From DGNJ01 sp002388905 (GTDB taxonomy: Bacteria > Pseudomonadota > Gammaproteobacteria > Pseudomonadales > Porticoccaceae): DNA of 64,000 nt. Position 1 is the first letter of the stretch; each line of letters starts with the position of its first letter. The stretch spans positions 248,001-312,000 of the forward strand of contig DAITSJ010000001.1 of assembly GCA_036843405.1 (NCBI GenBank). The letters are read 5' to 3'. The notes under the pieces are model-generated. The model was not told where the DNA came from. It saw nothing but the letters and a program-made list of their open reading frames with translations, and did no database searches. Made by a program: the position numbers and the translations under genes. This document shows positions 42,724 through 51,595 of this stretch, piece after piece.

Positions 42724-44040
42724 ATGATCGACGACAGTGTCATCGACCGCATAGCGGCAGGGGACAAGGATATCCCCGGATCGATTCTGGCCACGCCGGA
42801 ACAGGACCTGGTGGAGCGGCGGGCCCTGGAAATCTATCAGCGGCCGGAAATCGCCCGGGCCCGGGAGCGCCTGCTGGCGTTGTTCCGGGCCGACCGCAAT
42901 GCCCTGCTTGCGGACCAGGAGGCGTTTATCTCGCAAAGCGCCGACGAACACTGCCTTCACGCCGCCCTGATTGCCGCCAGCGAGACGCCCCGCAGCCCGG
43001 GTTTTGTCTGGACACTCGCCCTGCCCCACAACTGGCTGGGCCGGGCGGTGCCGGGCAGCCGCATGGGGCAGGAAAACCCCGACAATATCTACCGCTTTGC
43101 CAGTGTCGATCCCGGCCTGAGCTACAGGATCTCCGGGCGCTTCCACGGGAGGCCGCCCACCGATTTCAGCCTCTGTTCCCTGCCCGCCCAGGTGGGGGAG
43201 GGTATCGCTGCCGACGTCCGGGGCATCATTACCCCGGACACGCTGGATGTGGACGGCGACGGCCGCTTCGAGATCCTGGTCGACGCGACACCCACGCAAG
43301 CGCGGCGGAACCATTTGTGCATTGCCGGAGCCAGGGTCCTGATGGCTCGCGATACCCTGGGTGACTGGGGGCGCGAGGGCCCCGCCGAGCTGCATATCGA
43401 ACGCATGGATGGCGATGCCGTGGACGATTTCGATATCGAGCGGGCGGCGCCGCGAGCGGCGGGCCTGGTCACCGATATTGGAAAATTTTTCCTGACCCGC
43501 GTCCAGCACGGCATGTGTGAAGCGGGTCCGCTCAACAGCGTGCCGGCGCCGGAGTCTTCCGCCGGGCGCGGCGGTCTGACCACACAGACAGGGGCGGTGG
43601 GCTATTACCGGCTCGGGCAGGGCGAAGCCCTGGTGCTCAGCCTCGATCCGCTCGGCGCCCGCTACCTGGGGGTGCAGATATGCGACATGTGGATGCTCTC
43701 CTATGATTACAGCCGCCATACCAGCAGCTTCAATCACCGGCAGGCCCTGGCGGACGGGGACGGGCGGATTCGTCTGGTGATCGCCGCCGAGGATCCCGGT
43801 GTGCACAACTGGCTCGATGGCAGCGGCAACTCCCTGGGTAGCCTCGTGCTGCGCTGGCAGTGTGTTCCGGCCGGAGCGGATTTTTCCGGCGCGGTTGCCG
43901 CCGAGGTCGTCGATATCGGCGACCTGCCCTCGTACCTGCCCGCCGGGACCCGTTACCTGGACCGCGGCGGTCGCGAGGCCCAGAGAGCGGAACGGTTCCG
44001 TGAATACCTGCGGCGTGTCCATGGCCGTCCGGAGGCCTGA
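42724..44040 (+). CDS. DUF1214 domain protein, paralog C (long form)
   Basis: A protein of 438 residues, the longest and most divergent of the three paralogs. It keeps ENPDNIYRFASV near residue 120 and EDPGVHNWLDGSGNSLG near residue 360, but has a longer N-terminus rich in Arg/Ala/Asp helices and a basic tail (RAERFREYLRRVHGRPEA). The start at ATG 42724 is favoured over the long upstream frame, which overlaps the sulfotransferase. The function is unknown. Confidence 0.78.
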   Translation: MIDDSVIDRIAAGDKDIPGSILATPEQDLVERRALEIYQRPEIARARERLLALFRADRNALLADQEAFISQSADEHCLHAALIAASETPRSPGFVWTLALPHNWLGRAVPGSRMGQENPDNIYRFASVDPGLSYRISGRFHGRPPTDFSLCSLPAQVGEGIAADVRGIITPDTLDVDGDGRFEILVDATPTQARRNHLCIAGARVLMARDTLGDWGREGPAELHIERMDGDAVDDFDIERAAPRAAGLVTDIGKFFLTRVQHGMCEAGPLNSVPAPESSAGRGGLTTQTGAVGYYRLGQGEALVLSLDPLGARYLGVQICDMWMLSYDYSRHTSSFNHRQALADGDGRIRLVIAAEDPGVHNWLDGSGNSLGSLVLRWQCVPAGADFSGAVAAEVVDIGDLPSYLPAGTRYLDRGGREAQRAERFREYLRRVHGRPEA

Positions 44041-44076
44041 TCCCGCAAGCGCCAATATCTTTTTGAGGAGAAAACA

Positions 44077-45138
44077 ATGTCCTATAAAGTGATTCAATGG
44101 GCCACCGGCCATACCGGCAAAATGGTCGCCCGCGCCCTCGCCGAGCGACCGGAGTATGAGATCGTCGGCGCCTTCGTTTACAGCGCCGACAAGGCCGGCA
44201 GGGACCTGGGTGACATCTGCGGCATCGACCGCTTAGGGGTGACCGCCACCAATGACCGGCAGGCCGTTCTCGACCTGGATGCGGATTGCGTGATGTTCCT
44301 GGCGGGGGCGGAAAACGATGTCCCCCAGGCATTGGAGGATGTCTGTGCCCTGCTCGCTTCGGGTAAAAACGTCATCACCACGCCGGCACAATTTGTCTAT
44401 CCCAAGTCCATGGGGCCGGAATTCGAAGGACGTATCCGTGAAGCCTGTGCCACCGGCGGAAGCACTTACCATGGCCTGGGCGTCATGCCCGGTTTTATCG
44501 CGGAGAATGTGGCCCTGACGTTGACCCGCATGTCCCGGCGCATCGACCTGCTCAACTGCTTCGAGACACTGCTTTATAACGAATACCCGAGTACCTTCCA
44601 GATGTTCGATCTGATGGGCTTTGGCTACAAGCCGGACGATTCCACACCCCTATTCAGCGACCCTGAAATCGTTGCCCAGGTATGGCGCCACTCCTGCATG
44701 CTGGTCGCCGACGCGGTGGACCTGCCCATTGATCGCATCGAGACATTCCGGCATGTTCAGGTGGCGGAAAAGGACCTCCAGGTCGCCGCCGGCTTTATCG
44801 GCAAGGGCACGGTCGCGGCCATCAATTTCGGGTCCCGGGTGATATCCGGCGGCGAGCCGCGCATCGTCATGCAGCACTACACCCGCATGGACCCGGACCT
44901 GGCGCCGGAGTGGCCCCGGGGCGATGGCTGGACCATCGAGATCGAAGGCGAGCCGTCCATCCGAACCCGGGTGGACGTGGGCATCCACGGCGAGGTCCAC
45001 ACCGACCAGGGCTGCCTGGCCACCGCCATGCACGCGGTCCATGCGGTGCCCTACGTAATCGATGCCGAGCCGGGCATCCTGACCCTGGCGGAGGTTCCCC
45101 CGGCCTGGGGCGCGGATGCCTTCCATGTCAAAAGCTGA
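44077..45138 (+). CDS. DapB-like NAD(P)-binding protein (2,4-diaminopentanoate dehydrogenase-like)
   Basis: A protein of 353 residues. The N-terminal Rossmann motif reads WATGHTGKMVARAL (residues about 8-21), and the first 120 residues resemble dihydrodipicolinate reductase N-domains; ITTPAQFVYP and GVMPGFIAENVALTL follow. The C-terminal half does not match lysine-biosynthetic DapB. Similar proteins occur in amine dehydrogenase-like and steroid- or terpenoid-linked clusters, but the substrate is unknown. GAGGAG precedes the ATG. It lies 36 bases after paralog C. Confidence 0.75.
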   Translation: MSYKVIQWATGHTGKMVARALAERPEYEIVGAFVYSADKAGRDLGDICGIDRLGVTATNDRQAVLDLDADCVMFLAGAENDVPQALEDVCALLASGKNVITTPAQFVYPKSMGPEFEGRIREACATGGSTYHGLGVMPGFIAENVALTLTRMSRRIDLLNCFETLLYNEYPSTFQMFDLMGFGYKPDDSTPLFSDPEIVAQVWRHSCMLVADAVDLPIDRIETFRHVQVAEKDLQVAAGFIGKGTVAAINFGSRVISGGEPRIVMQHYTRMDPDLAPEWPRGDGWTIEIEGEPSIRTRVDVGIHGEVHTDQGCLATAMHAVHAVPYVIDAEPGILTLAEVPPAWGADAFHVKS

Positions 45139-45264
45139 TTACGTTGATTGGGGTCGGTGTCACGATGTTAACGGCGACATCCGAGAGCACGAGCCAGGCG
45201 CCATTGCCGGCAATGTCCAGTGGGTGCAGGTCGGTGACGATAAAACAATAGACCGGAGCCCGAA

Positions 45265-47400
45265 ATGAAAACTGCCAAATCATTCTGCCGTATGTGCGGG
45301 TCCGCCTGTGGAACGGTATTGACCCTCGACGATGATGACCGCCTGATCAAGGTGAGACCGGATGAGGATAATCCCATGTCTCGGGGTTACCTGTGTTACA
45401 AGGGGCTCTACGCCGACGAAATGCAGAACCATCCGGACCGGCTGCTCCATACCGTCAAGCGTCAGCCGGATGGCAGTTACAGGGCCATTGATACCGAGGT
45501 GGCCCTGGATGAGATCGCCGGGCGTATGGCCGACCTCATGGCTGCCCACGGAAAGGACGCCATCGCCCTCTACACCGGCGGGCACTCCTATCTGACGTCG
45601 ACCGCCTGGATGATGCTGCCAATGTTCCGTAAGGCGCTGGGCACCAACGCGAATTACTCCACCGCCACCATCGACCAGTCCGCCAAATTCGTAACCGTCG
45701 AGCGGCTCGGCGCCTGGGCCGCCGGCAAGCACACCATTGATCGTTCCGATGTCATGATGCTCATCGGAACCAACCCCCTCGTCGCCCATTCCACGGCGGG
45801 CTGTCTGACCACCGATCCGGTCAAGACCCTCAAGCGGGAAAAAGCCCGGGGCCTGAAGTTGATTGTCATCGATCCCCGGCGCACCGAAACCGCCGCCTTT
45901 GCCGACCTGTTGATCCAGCCCTGGCCCGGGGAGGATGCCACCGTGGTGGCCGGCATGGTTCGCATGATTCTCGCCGAAGGCTGGATTGATCAAACCTTCG
46001 TTGATCGGTATGTGGAAGAGGGTGGTATGGCCCGACTGTGGCAGGCGGTGGAGCCCTTCACCCCCGACTATGTGGCGGGTCGCGCAGGTGTCGATGCCGA
46101 TGAACTTCGCGCTGCCGCCGAACTCTTTGCCACCGGGGACCGGGGGTCTGTATTCTCCGGCACCGGCCCCTCCATGGCGCCCCACGCCAACCTCAACGAA
46201 CACCTGATTGAACTGCTCAATGTCATTTGCGGGCGCTATCGACGGGAAGGCGAGCCGGTGGAGGATGTTGCCATCCTGATGCCGCCCCGGCCGGCCACCG
46301 CCATGGTGGTGCCGCCGATGCGCGGCTTTGCCGCGGTACCTCCCGGGCGTATTCGCGGTGCCGGGCAGCTCTTTGGCGAGCGGATGACCTCGACCTTGCC
46401 GGACGAAATCCTGACGCCGGGAGAGGGGCAGGTGCGCGCCCTGTTCAATGCCGGCGGTAATCCGGCCAGCTCGTTTCCGGACCAGGAAAAGACAGTCAAA
46501 GCGCTAAAATCCCTGGACCTGCTGGTCAGCATCCAGCCGTTCATGGATACCACCGCCCGGCTGGCGGACTATGTGTTTGCCCCCAGACTGCAGTACGAGC
46601 GGGCCGATATTCCCATGTACATCTACGATATGTCGTTCTTCCCCAAGAGCTGGGCGCAATACACGCCGGAAATCGTCAAACCGCCGGAGGGGGCGCAGCT
46701 GGTGGACGACTGGTACGTTTTCTGGGGACTGGCCAAACGCCTGGGCCTGACGCTGGAATACAAGGGCGAAGCCCTCGACATGGAGGCAGCCCCCACCACC
46801 GACCAGCTGCTTGAGCTGCGTTGTCGGGGTTCGGTGATTCCCCTCGACGAAATCAAGCGCCACCCGGAAGGCAAGGTCTACGATCTCAACCAGACCGTGC
46901 AGCCGGCGCCGCCCGACGCCACTGGCCGTTTCGATGTCATGCCCGACGACGTCTTCGGGGAACTGCAGTCGGTATGGCGGGAAGGGGGGCGCGAACAGCG
47001 CCTGACGGAAGGGGGCTTTACCCACCAGTTGCAGGTAAGACGGGTGCGGGAGATCAACAACAGCTCGGCCATGTGGGTGCCCGCGGTGCACCGGCGCATG
47101 CCCACCAACTGGGCGGCCATGAATCCCGCGGATCTCGAAGCACTCAACCTGACGCCCGAGAGCACCGTGACCATCCGCTCCGAACACGGGGCAATCCCCG
47201 CCGTGGTCCGACCCGACGAAACCATTCGCCCCGGGGTGGTATCCATGACCCATTCATGGGGTGGCCTGCCCGGTGAGGAGGGGAGTCATGAGCCCGGCGT
47301 TAACGTCAACCTGCTGATCAGCAGCGAGCATAACGTGGAGCCGATCAATGCCATGGTGCGGATGACGGCGATTCCGGTCAGTATTACCCCCTTAAGATGA
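45265..47400 (+). CDS. Molybdopterin oxidoreductase (DMSO reductase superfamily), copy 2
   Basis: A protein of 711 residues, paralogous to the one at 33852. The [4Fe-4S] cysteines are Cys8, Cys11, Cys15 and Cys44. MLIGTNPLVAHS, LIVIDPRRTETA and NAGGNPASSFPDQEK are bis-MGD-binding segments, and the C-terminal domain begins near VRRVREINNSS. The Mo-ligand region reads STATIDQ, again without Cys or Sec. There is no Tat signal, so it should be cytoplasmic. No partner subunit is nearby. It ends the same-strand block; the following genes are on the other strand. Confidence 0.88.
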   Translation: MKTAKSFCRMCGSACGTVLTLDDDDRLIKVRPDEDNPMSRGYLCYKGLYADEMQNHPDRLLHTVKRQPDGSYRAIDTEVALDEIAGRMADLMAAHGKDAIALYTGGHSYLTSTAWMMLPMFRKALGTNANYSTATIDQSAKFVTVERLGAWAAGKHTIDRSDVMMLIGTNPLVAHSTAGCLTTDPVKTLKREKARGLKLIVIDPRRTETAAFADLLIQPWPGEDATVVAGMVRMILAEGWIDQTFVDRYVEEGGMARLWQAVEPFTPDYVAGRAGVDADELRAAAELFATGDRGSVFSGTGPSMAPHANLNEHLIELLNVICGRYRREGEPVEDVAILMPPRPATAMVVPPMRGFAAVPPGRIRGAGQLFGERMTSTLPDEILTPGEGQVRALFNAGGNPASSFPDQEKTVKALKSLDLLVSIQPFMDTTARLADYVFAPRLQYERADIPMYIYDMSFFPKSWAQYTPEIVKPPEGAQLVDDWYVFWGLAKRLGLTLEYKGEALDMEAAPTTDQLLELRCRGSVIPLDEIKRHPEGKVYDLNQTVQPAPPDATGRFDVMPDDVFGELQSVWREGGREQRLTEGGFTHQLQVRRVREINNSSAMWVPAVHRRMPTNWAAMNPADLEALNLTPESTVTIRSEHGAIPAVVRPDETIRPGVVSMTHSWGGLPGEEGSHEPGVNVNLLISSEHNVEPINAMVRMTAIPVSITPLR

Positions 47401-47558
47401 TGGCATCGACGTGTCGGGCGATGCCGGGCTGTGGTTGCCGGCAGGATAATCCGCGCCCCGGCGGTGTAAAAGGTATCCTTGGCGCTGGAGTACTATTCAC
47501 GCCTGTTTTTCTGAAGTCTCTTCCGGTTTGGGCGGGAATGATCGATGACTGCCGCTGT

Positions 47559-48053
47559 TTACGATGGCTCGCAGACGGCGTTAGCCAGAACCTGTCCGTC
47601 ATCGGCTGGATACAGACTCAGGGTAATGGCGCCGTCTAGGGCCGCACCGGTCACACGGTATTTTGTCTTTGCCCGGAAAGTGTAAAAAAGTGTCCCCCGG
47701 CAGCGTTTGTCTGGCCACAATCCAGCCATAAACAGGAAGTTTGGCGGAAAAAGCATACCGGTGCTGGCAACCACCTCCAGGGTTTTTCGACGTGTCGCCT
47801 TAGCCGGATCGTACCAGTCTCCGGTAATAGTCAGGTTCTCGCTGATTGGCAGGGCGGCGTATCCGTCGTCGGTGTACCATGCGTTATTGGTGTCAATATG
47901 GAAATCCCAGTCCGACCACATGATTTCCCGGCGCTCTATCAGGACATGAAACAGGTGATCCTCTCCAGGTCGCTCATTCTGTGTTGTAGTGCAACCTGAC
48001 AACGCCAGTCCGGCCGCAAAGGCAAACCGGCAGACAACCGGGCTGATTTTCAC
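47559..48053 (-). CDS. Hypothetical lipoprotein, third of a three-gene unit
   Basis: A protein of 164 residues with a signal peptide ending in the lipobox LSGC (Cys 21). The mature part is a mixed, probably beta-rich domain with ITGDWYDPAKATRRKTLEV and FLFMAGLWPDKRCRGTLFYTF; no family is recognised. Its start is 10 bases behind the stop of the next upstream gene on the minus strand, so it is co-transcribed with two other lipoprotein genes. Composition is lower in GC than the flanking pathway genes. Confidence 0.7.
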   Translation of the reverse strand: MKISPVVCRFAFAAGLALSGCTTTQNERPGEDHLFHVLIERREIMWSDWDFHIDTNNAWYTDDGYAALPISENLTITGDWYDPAKATRRKTLEVVASTGMLFPPNFLFMAGLWPDKRCRGTLFYTFRAKTKYRVTGAALDGAITLSLYPADDGQVLANAVCEPS

Positions 48054-48063
48054 ACAAGACTGA

Positions 48064-48702
48064 TCATAGGGAGCCCGAACTCCCTCCTTCGCTGATTAAC
48101 TCCCTGGCGGGTGACGTGTACCAGGGGGTGTTGTACCAGCGATCCTCCTGTATCCATCCCTCCGATAACATCCAGTCACAATATAAAACCCGTTGCCAAA
48201 GGGCTGGATTGTCGGGGTTCCAGCGGCACAGGGTGTCTGTTTTCCGCTCTTCATAAGTCAGTATCCTTCGGGTCGCAATATTGATGCGATTCTGCGCTGA
48301 ATGTTTTGACACCACCTTACTGCCAGCCCGAATTTCAATAATATCACCCGGATTGACGGAGATTTCCGGTGGTTTGTAAAAGAACGTGGCGCCACCGCCA
48401 TCATTGGGGCCGCCACAGCAGTAGATCCTGCCTCTCTCCAGGCTTCCGTCAACGATATCCTCATCGGCTATTCCGGATGACAGTAACCACTGATAAACCC
48501 GGGTGTCGTTGACAATATTGTTTCTGGTGATCATGCCCTCAGGTACACCGGTCACTTCCGCCAGGTAGAGTGCCCCCGGGGGTGTATGCGCCGCCATAAG
48601 GGCTGGTGGTCCGGTCGCACAGCCCGTAACGAGAAAAGGCAGGACCATGCCGGCCCTAACCAACCATTTGCCTAAAATTTTTATGCAGTGAATGGCGGTC
48701 AT
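48064..48702 (-). CDS. Hypothetical lipoprotein, second of a three-gene unit
   Basis: A protein of 212 residues with an N-terminal basic-hydrophobic segment and the lipobox VTGC (Cys near residue 28). The mature part contains YCCGGPNDGGGATFFY, CRWNPDNPALWQRVLYC and several Cys residues that could form disulfides. No family is recognised. It starts 5 bases behind the stop of the upstream lipoprotein gene and ends 10 bases before the next. Confidence 0.7.
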   Translation of the reverse strand: MTAIHCIKILGKWLVRAGMVLPFLVTGCATGPPALMAAHTPPGALYLAEVTGVPEGMITRNNIVNDTRVYQWLLSSGIADEDIVDGSLERGRIYCCGGPNDGGGATFFYKPPEISVNPGDIIEIRAGSKVVSKHSAQNRINIATRRILTYEERKTDTLCRWNPDNPALWQRVLYCDWMLSEGWIQEDRWYNTPWYTSPARELISEGGSSGSL

Positions 48703-48707
48703 CTCAA

Positions 48708-49292
48708 TTACTCTTCAAGCGCCAATAGAAATCCAGCCACATAGCTGGCGGGAACGGCCAATTCCTCTCTGTTGCCGGAATCATCAGTTATCACGAGCGT
48801 GAATCCGGTATCGATCCTCTCCCTTAAAAAGGGCTCCTGTAGCGCCACGGAGAGGGTTTCGGTCATGTTGATGGAATTGATGGTGAACTGCTTGTTCATG
48901 TCGAGAGTCACCAATGTCAATGGTGCCGTGCCCTCGATGCCGGCCTTATCATATCGCCGGTAGATACCGCCAAGGTTGGTGTATTGGAGGGACGCTATGA
49001 TCTGGCAGGACCAGATGCCCGATACGTCTCGGACGGCTTCCAGATGAAACCAATTGCCAAAACTGGCTCCGCCGCCCAGCAAAAGGCCTTTTGAAAACGC
49101 GCCAAAACCGGCTCTAACGGAAATAGGTGGAGCGCGAACTGTTTTATCGCCCGGACTGCTTTCGTCAAGAGTGGTTTTGACCTTCTCACTGATCTGTTGT
49201 GGTGAGGAGTCTTCCATTTCTTCTAAGTTAGAGCAGGAAGTCAGCAAGAGGATTGAGAAAAAAACCAGTTGGAACCTTTTAATGGCGTCCAT
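48708..49292 (-). CDS. Hypothetical lipoprotein, first of a three-gene unit
   Basis: A protein of 194 residues with a signal peptide ending in the lipobox LTSC (Cys 20), followed by a short acidic linker. The mature domain has GGGASFGNWFHLEAV and a FTINSINMTETLSVAL segment, probably mostly beta structure. No family is recognised. It is the first of three closely spaced lipoprotein genes. The three mature domains show no sequence similarity to each other, which suggests a small envelope complex rather than duplicates. Confidence 0.7.
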   Translation of the reverse strand: MDAIKRFQLVFFSILLLTSCSNLEEMEDSSPQQISEKVKTTLDESSPGDKTVRAPPISVRAGFGAFSKGLLLGGGASFGNWFHLEAVRDVSGIWSCQIIASLQYTNLGGIYRRYDKAGIEGTAPLTLVTLDMNKQFTINSINMTETLSVALQEPFLRERIDTGFTLVITDDSGNREELAVPASYVAGFLLALEE

Positions 49293-49424
49293 ACATTTTT
49301 ACGGACCAGAAAGTGGTCGTTCTCCAAAGCAAGTATGCGCCAGTCCGTCGGGAAAGCAATGGGGTGTCAAAAATATTCTTTGGCGGAAATCAGCTCACCG
49401 CCGAACGGCCGGCGATCAAAATGG

Positions 49425-49955
49425 TTAGGCGGGTGGTTGGTGTTCCACAAAAATCAACTGGTCGACCGGGAAATCCAGCTCCCGGGCTCTCTCCAGCAAG
49501 GCGTCCAGGCGCGCGGGCGCCAGCGTGGGTGTTCGGGACAGGATCCAGAGGTATTCCCGGTTGTAGCCGCAGACTATCGCCCATTGGTAGTTGTCCTTAT
49601 CCAGGGCAATCACGTTGTAGCCGGCGTAGAAGGGCCCGAAAAATGATACTTTCAGCGCACCGATGTCCGGCGACCGGGTAAAGTATGCCCTGCCTTCGGC
49701 TTCCCGCCATTCCCCGGCTTCGGCATCGTAGCCGCGGTTGATGACCCGGATGCCCCAGTCGGCGCGGCGGCTGTACCGGGCGGTGACCCGGCTCAATCCC
49801 GCCTCGAAGCTATGATCGAGGCGGGCAATTTCGTACCACTTGCCCAGATAGCGATCAGCCTCGAAGTTCCGGACAGGTTCGACGCCTTCCGGTGTGCCGG
49901 TACAGGCCGACAAAAGGAAAATCAGGAACAGCGGGATCGGGTTGCGTCGGACCAT
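49425..49955 (-). CDS. blc: Outer membrane lipocalin (Blc family)
   Basis: A protein of 176 residues. The signal peptide ends in the lipobox LSAC (Cys 18). The lipocalin signature is YLGKWYEIARLDHSFE near residues 35-50, with VTARYS, VINRGYD, a central GALKVSFFGPFYAGYNVIALD and the C-terminal LWILSRTPTL. Bacterial lipocalins of this type bind lipids or their breakdown products in the outer membrane. It is divergent from the gamma-glutamyltransferase gene; the shared intergenic region is about 54 bases. Confidence 0.92.
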   Translation of the reverse strand: MVRRNPIPLFLIFLLSACTGTPEGVEPVRNFEADRYLGKWYEIARLDHSFEAGLSRVTARYSRRADWGIRVINRGYDAEAGEWREAEGRAYFTRSPDIGALKVSFFGPFYAGYNVIALDKDNYQWAIVCGYNREYLWILSRTPTLAPARLDALLERARELDFPVDQLIFVEHQPPA

Positions 49956-50009
49956 GAGCGGAATATTGGCGCACCACCGGCAAAATGTATAGCCTTCAGG
50001 GATACTCAC

Positions 50010-51572
50010 TTGACGGGTAAGCCCATGATGACCGGACAAAGCCGGGGCGCGGTGGCGGCGGGCCACGAGGCCACGGCCGGCGCCGCTGTTGAAATCCTGC
50101 GCGAAGGCGGCAATGCCTTTGATGCGGTGGTCGCCGCCCATTTTGCCGCCTGCGTGGCGGAGCCGGTATTGGCCTCCCTGGGCGGTGGTGGCTACCTGAT
50201 GGCGAGGCCCGCTCGCGGGGAGCCGGTTGTCTATGATTTTTTCGTGCACACCCCGGCCCGCAAAAGAGTGCTGGAGGAAACGGAGTTCCATCCCATTCAG
50301 GCGGATTTCGGTACCGTCCGCCAGGAGTTCCATATCGGCGTGGGTGCCGCGGCAGTACCGGGCGCCGTGCGCGGCCTGTTTGCCATCCACGGGGATCTGG
50401 GGTCCCTGCCCATGTCCCGGCTGGTGGCGCCGGCCCGGCGCCTCGCCCGGGAAGGATTGGCGATCAACGCCCTCCAGGCCTACCTGTTCCGGGTGATCGA
50501 ACCCATTTACCGGTATCGTCCGGAGACCGCCGCCAAATTCAGCGGCGTCGGCGGCGGCCTGGTGGGCGAGGGCGATACCCTGTGCCAGCCGGAACTGGCC
50601 GATACCCTGGAAGCATTGGCGGAGGAAGGCGACCGGCTTTTCTACGAGGGTGATATTGCCCGCCGGCTCGCTGCCCTTTGCGAGAACGGCGGCCATGTGG
50701 GCATGGCCGATCTGGCGGGGTACCGGGTCGAACGACGTCGACCGCTTTCTTTCCGATACCGGGGCGCCCGCCTCTATACCAACCCGCCGCCCGCATCCGG
50801 CGGCTTGCTGATGGCTTTTGCTTTGCAACTGCTGGCCGCCTGGAACTTATCGCCCGCTGATTTTGGTACCGTGAAGCATCTCGACCTGCTGGCCCGGGTC
50901 ATGGCCGCCACAAACCGGGCGCGGCTGGAGTTGATGTCCCGGTTGCCCCACGACCGTCTGCACAGCCTCCTCGAGGAGGAATACTTCGAGCGCTATCGCC
51001 GGGAAATCAGCGGTGAGCCTCATGCCAGCCGCGGCACTACCCATATCAGCGTCCTTGACGCCACCGGTAACGAGGCGGCCATGACTGTCAGTAACGGCGA
51101 GGGTTGCGGCTATCTCATCCCCGGCACCGGCATCATGCTCAACAATATGCTGGGAGAGGAGGATCTGCAGCCTGGGGGCTTCCATCAATGGCGGGAAAAC
51201 CGGCGCATGACATCCATGATGTCGCCCACGCTGGTGACCCTGGGCGATGCCAGATGCATGGCACTCGGCTCCGGTGGCTCCAACCGTATCCGCACCGCCC
51301 TGATGCAGGTGATCAGCAACCGGGTGGATTTCGCCATGACCCCGGAGCGCGCGGTCGAGGTGCCGCGCATCCATTGCGAGCGGGGCCAGCTCGATATAGA
51401 ACCCGGCTATAGCGCCGAAACCCTGGCGCAACTGCTTGGCCTTTATCCCGATGGCAACATCTGGCACGAGCGCAACCTGTTTTTCGGCGGCGTCCATGCA
51501 GTGGAACGGGACGGCGGGCACTTCCACGGCGTGGGTGATCCCCGGCGCGGCGGTGTGAGCCGGCTGGCATAG
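50010..51572 (+). CDS. Gamma-glutamyltransferase-like protein, leaderless
   Basis: An N-terminal-nucleophile hydrolase of 520 residues. The processing and catalytic Thr is in SRGTTHISVLDATG near residue 343; GGGGYLMARPA, the PASGG motif (NPPPASGGLLMAF) and GSGGSNRI are further family features. The enzyme normally cleaves glutathione or transfers gamma-glutamyl groups. Unlike classical periplasmic enzymes, there is no signal peptide, because the protein begins directly with TGQSRGAVAAGHEA. A TTG at 50010 with AGGGA 7 bases upstream is the likeliest start; ATG 50025 and 50028 are alternatives. It could be cytoplasmic. Confidence 0.85.
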   Translation: MTGKPMMTGQSRGAVAAGHEATAGAAVEILREGGNAFDAVVAAHFAACVAEPVLASLGGGGYLMARPARGEPVVYDFFVHTPARKRVLEETEFHPIQADFGTVRQEFHIGVGAAAVPGAVRGLFAIHGDLGSLPMSRLVAPARRLAREGLAINALQAYLFRVIEPIYRYRPETAAKFSGVGGGLVGEGDTLCQPELADTLEALAEEGDRLFYEGDIARRLAALCENGGHVGMADLAGYRVERRRPLSFRYRGARLYTNPPPASGGLLMAFALQLLAAWNLSPADFGTVKHLDLLARVMAATNRARLELMSRLPHDRLHSLLEEEYFERYRREISGEPHASRGTTHISVLDATGNEAAMTVSNGEGCGYLIPGTGIMLNNMLGEEDLQPGGFHQWRENRRMTSMMSPTLVTLGDARCMALGSGGSNRIRTALMQVISNRVDFAMTPERAVEVPRIHCERGQLDIEPGYSAETLAQLLGLYPDGNIWHERNLFFGGVHAVERDGGHFHGVGDPRRGGVSRLA

Positions 51573-51595
51573 TCGCTCCCACGACGGCCGGTGCC

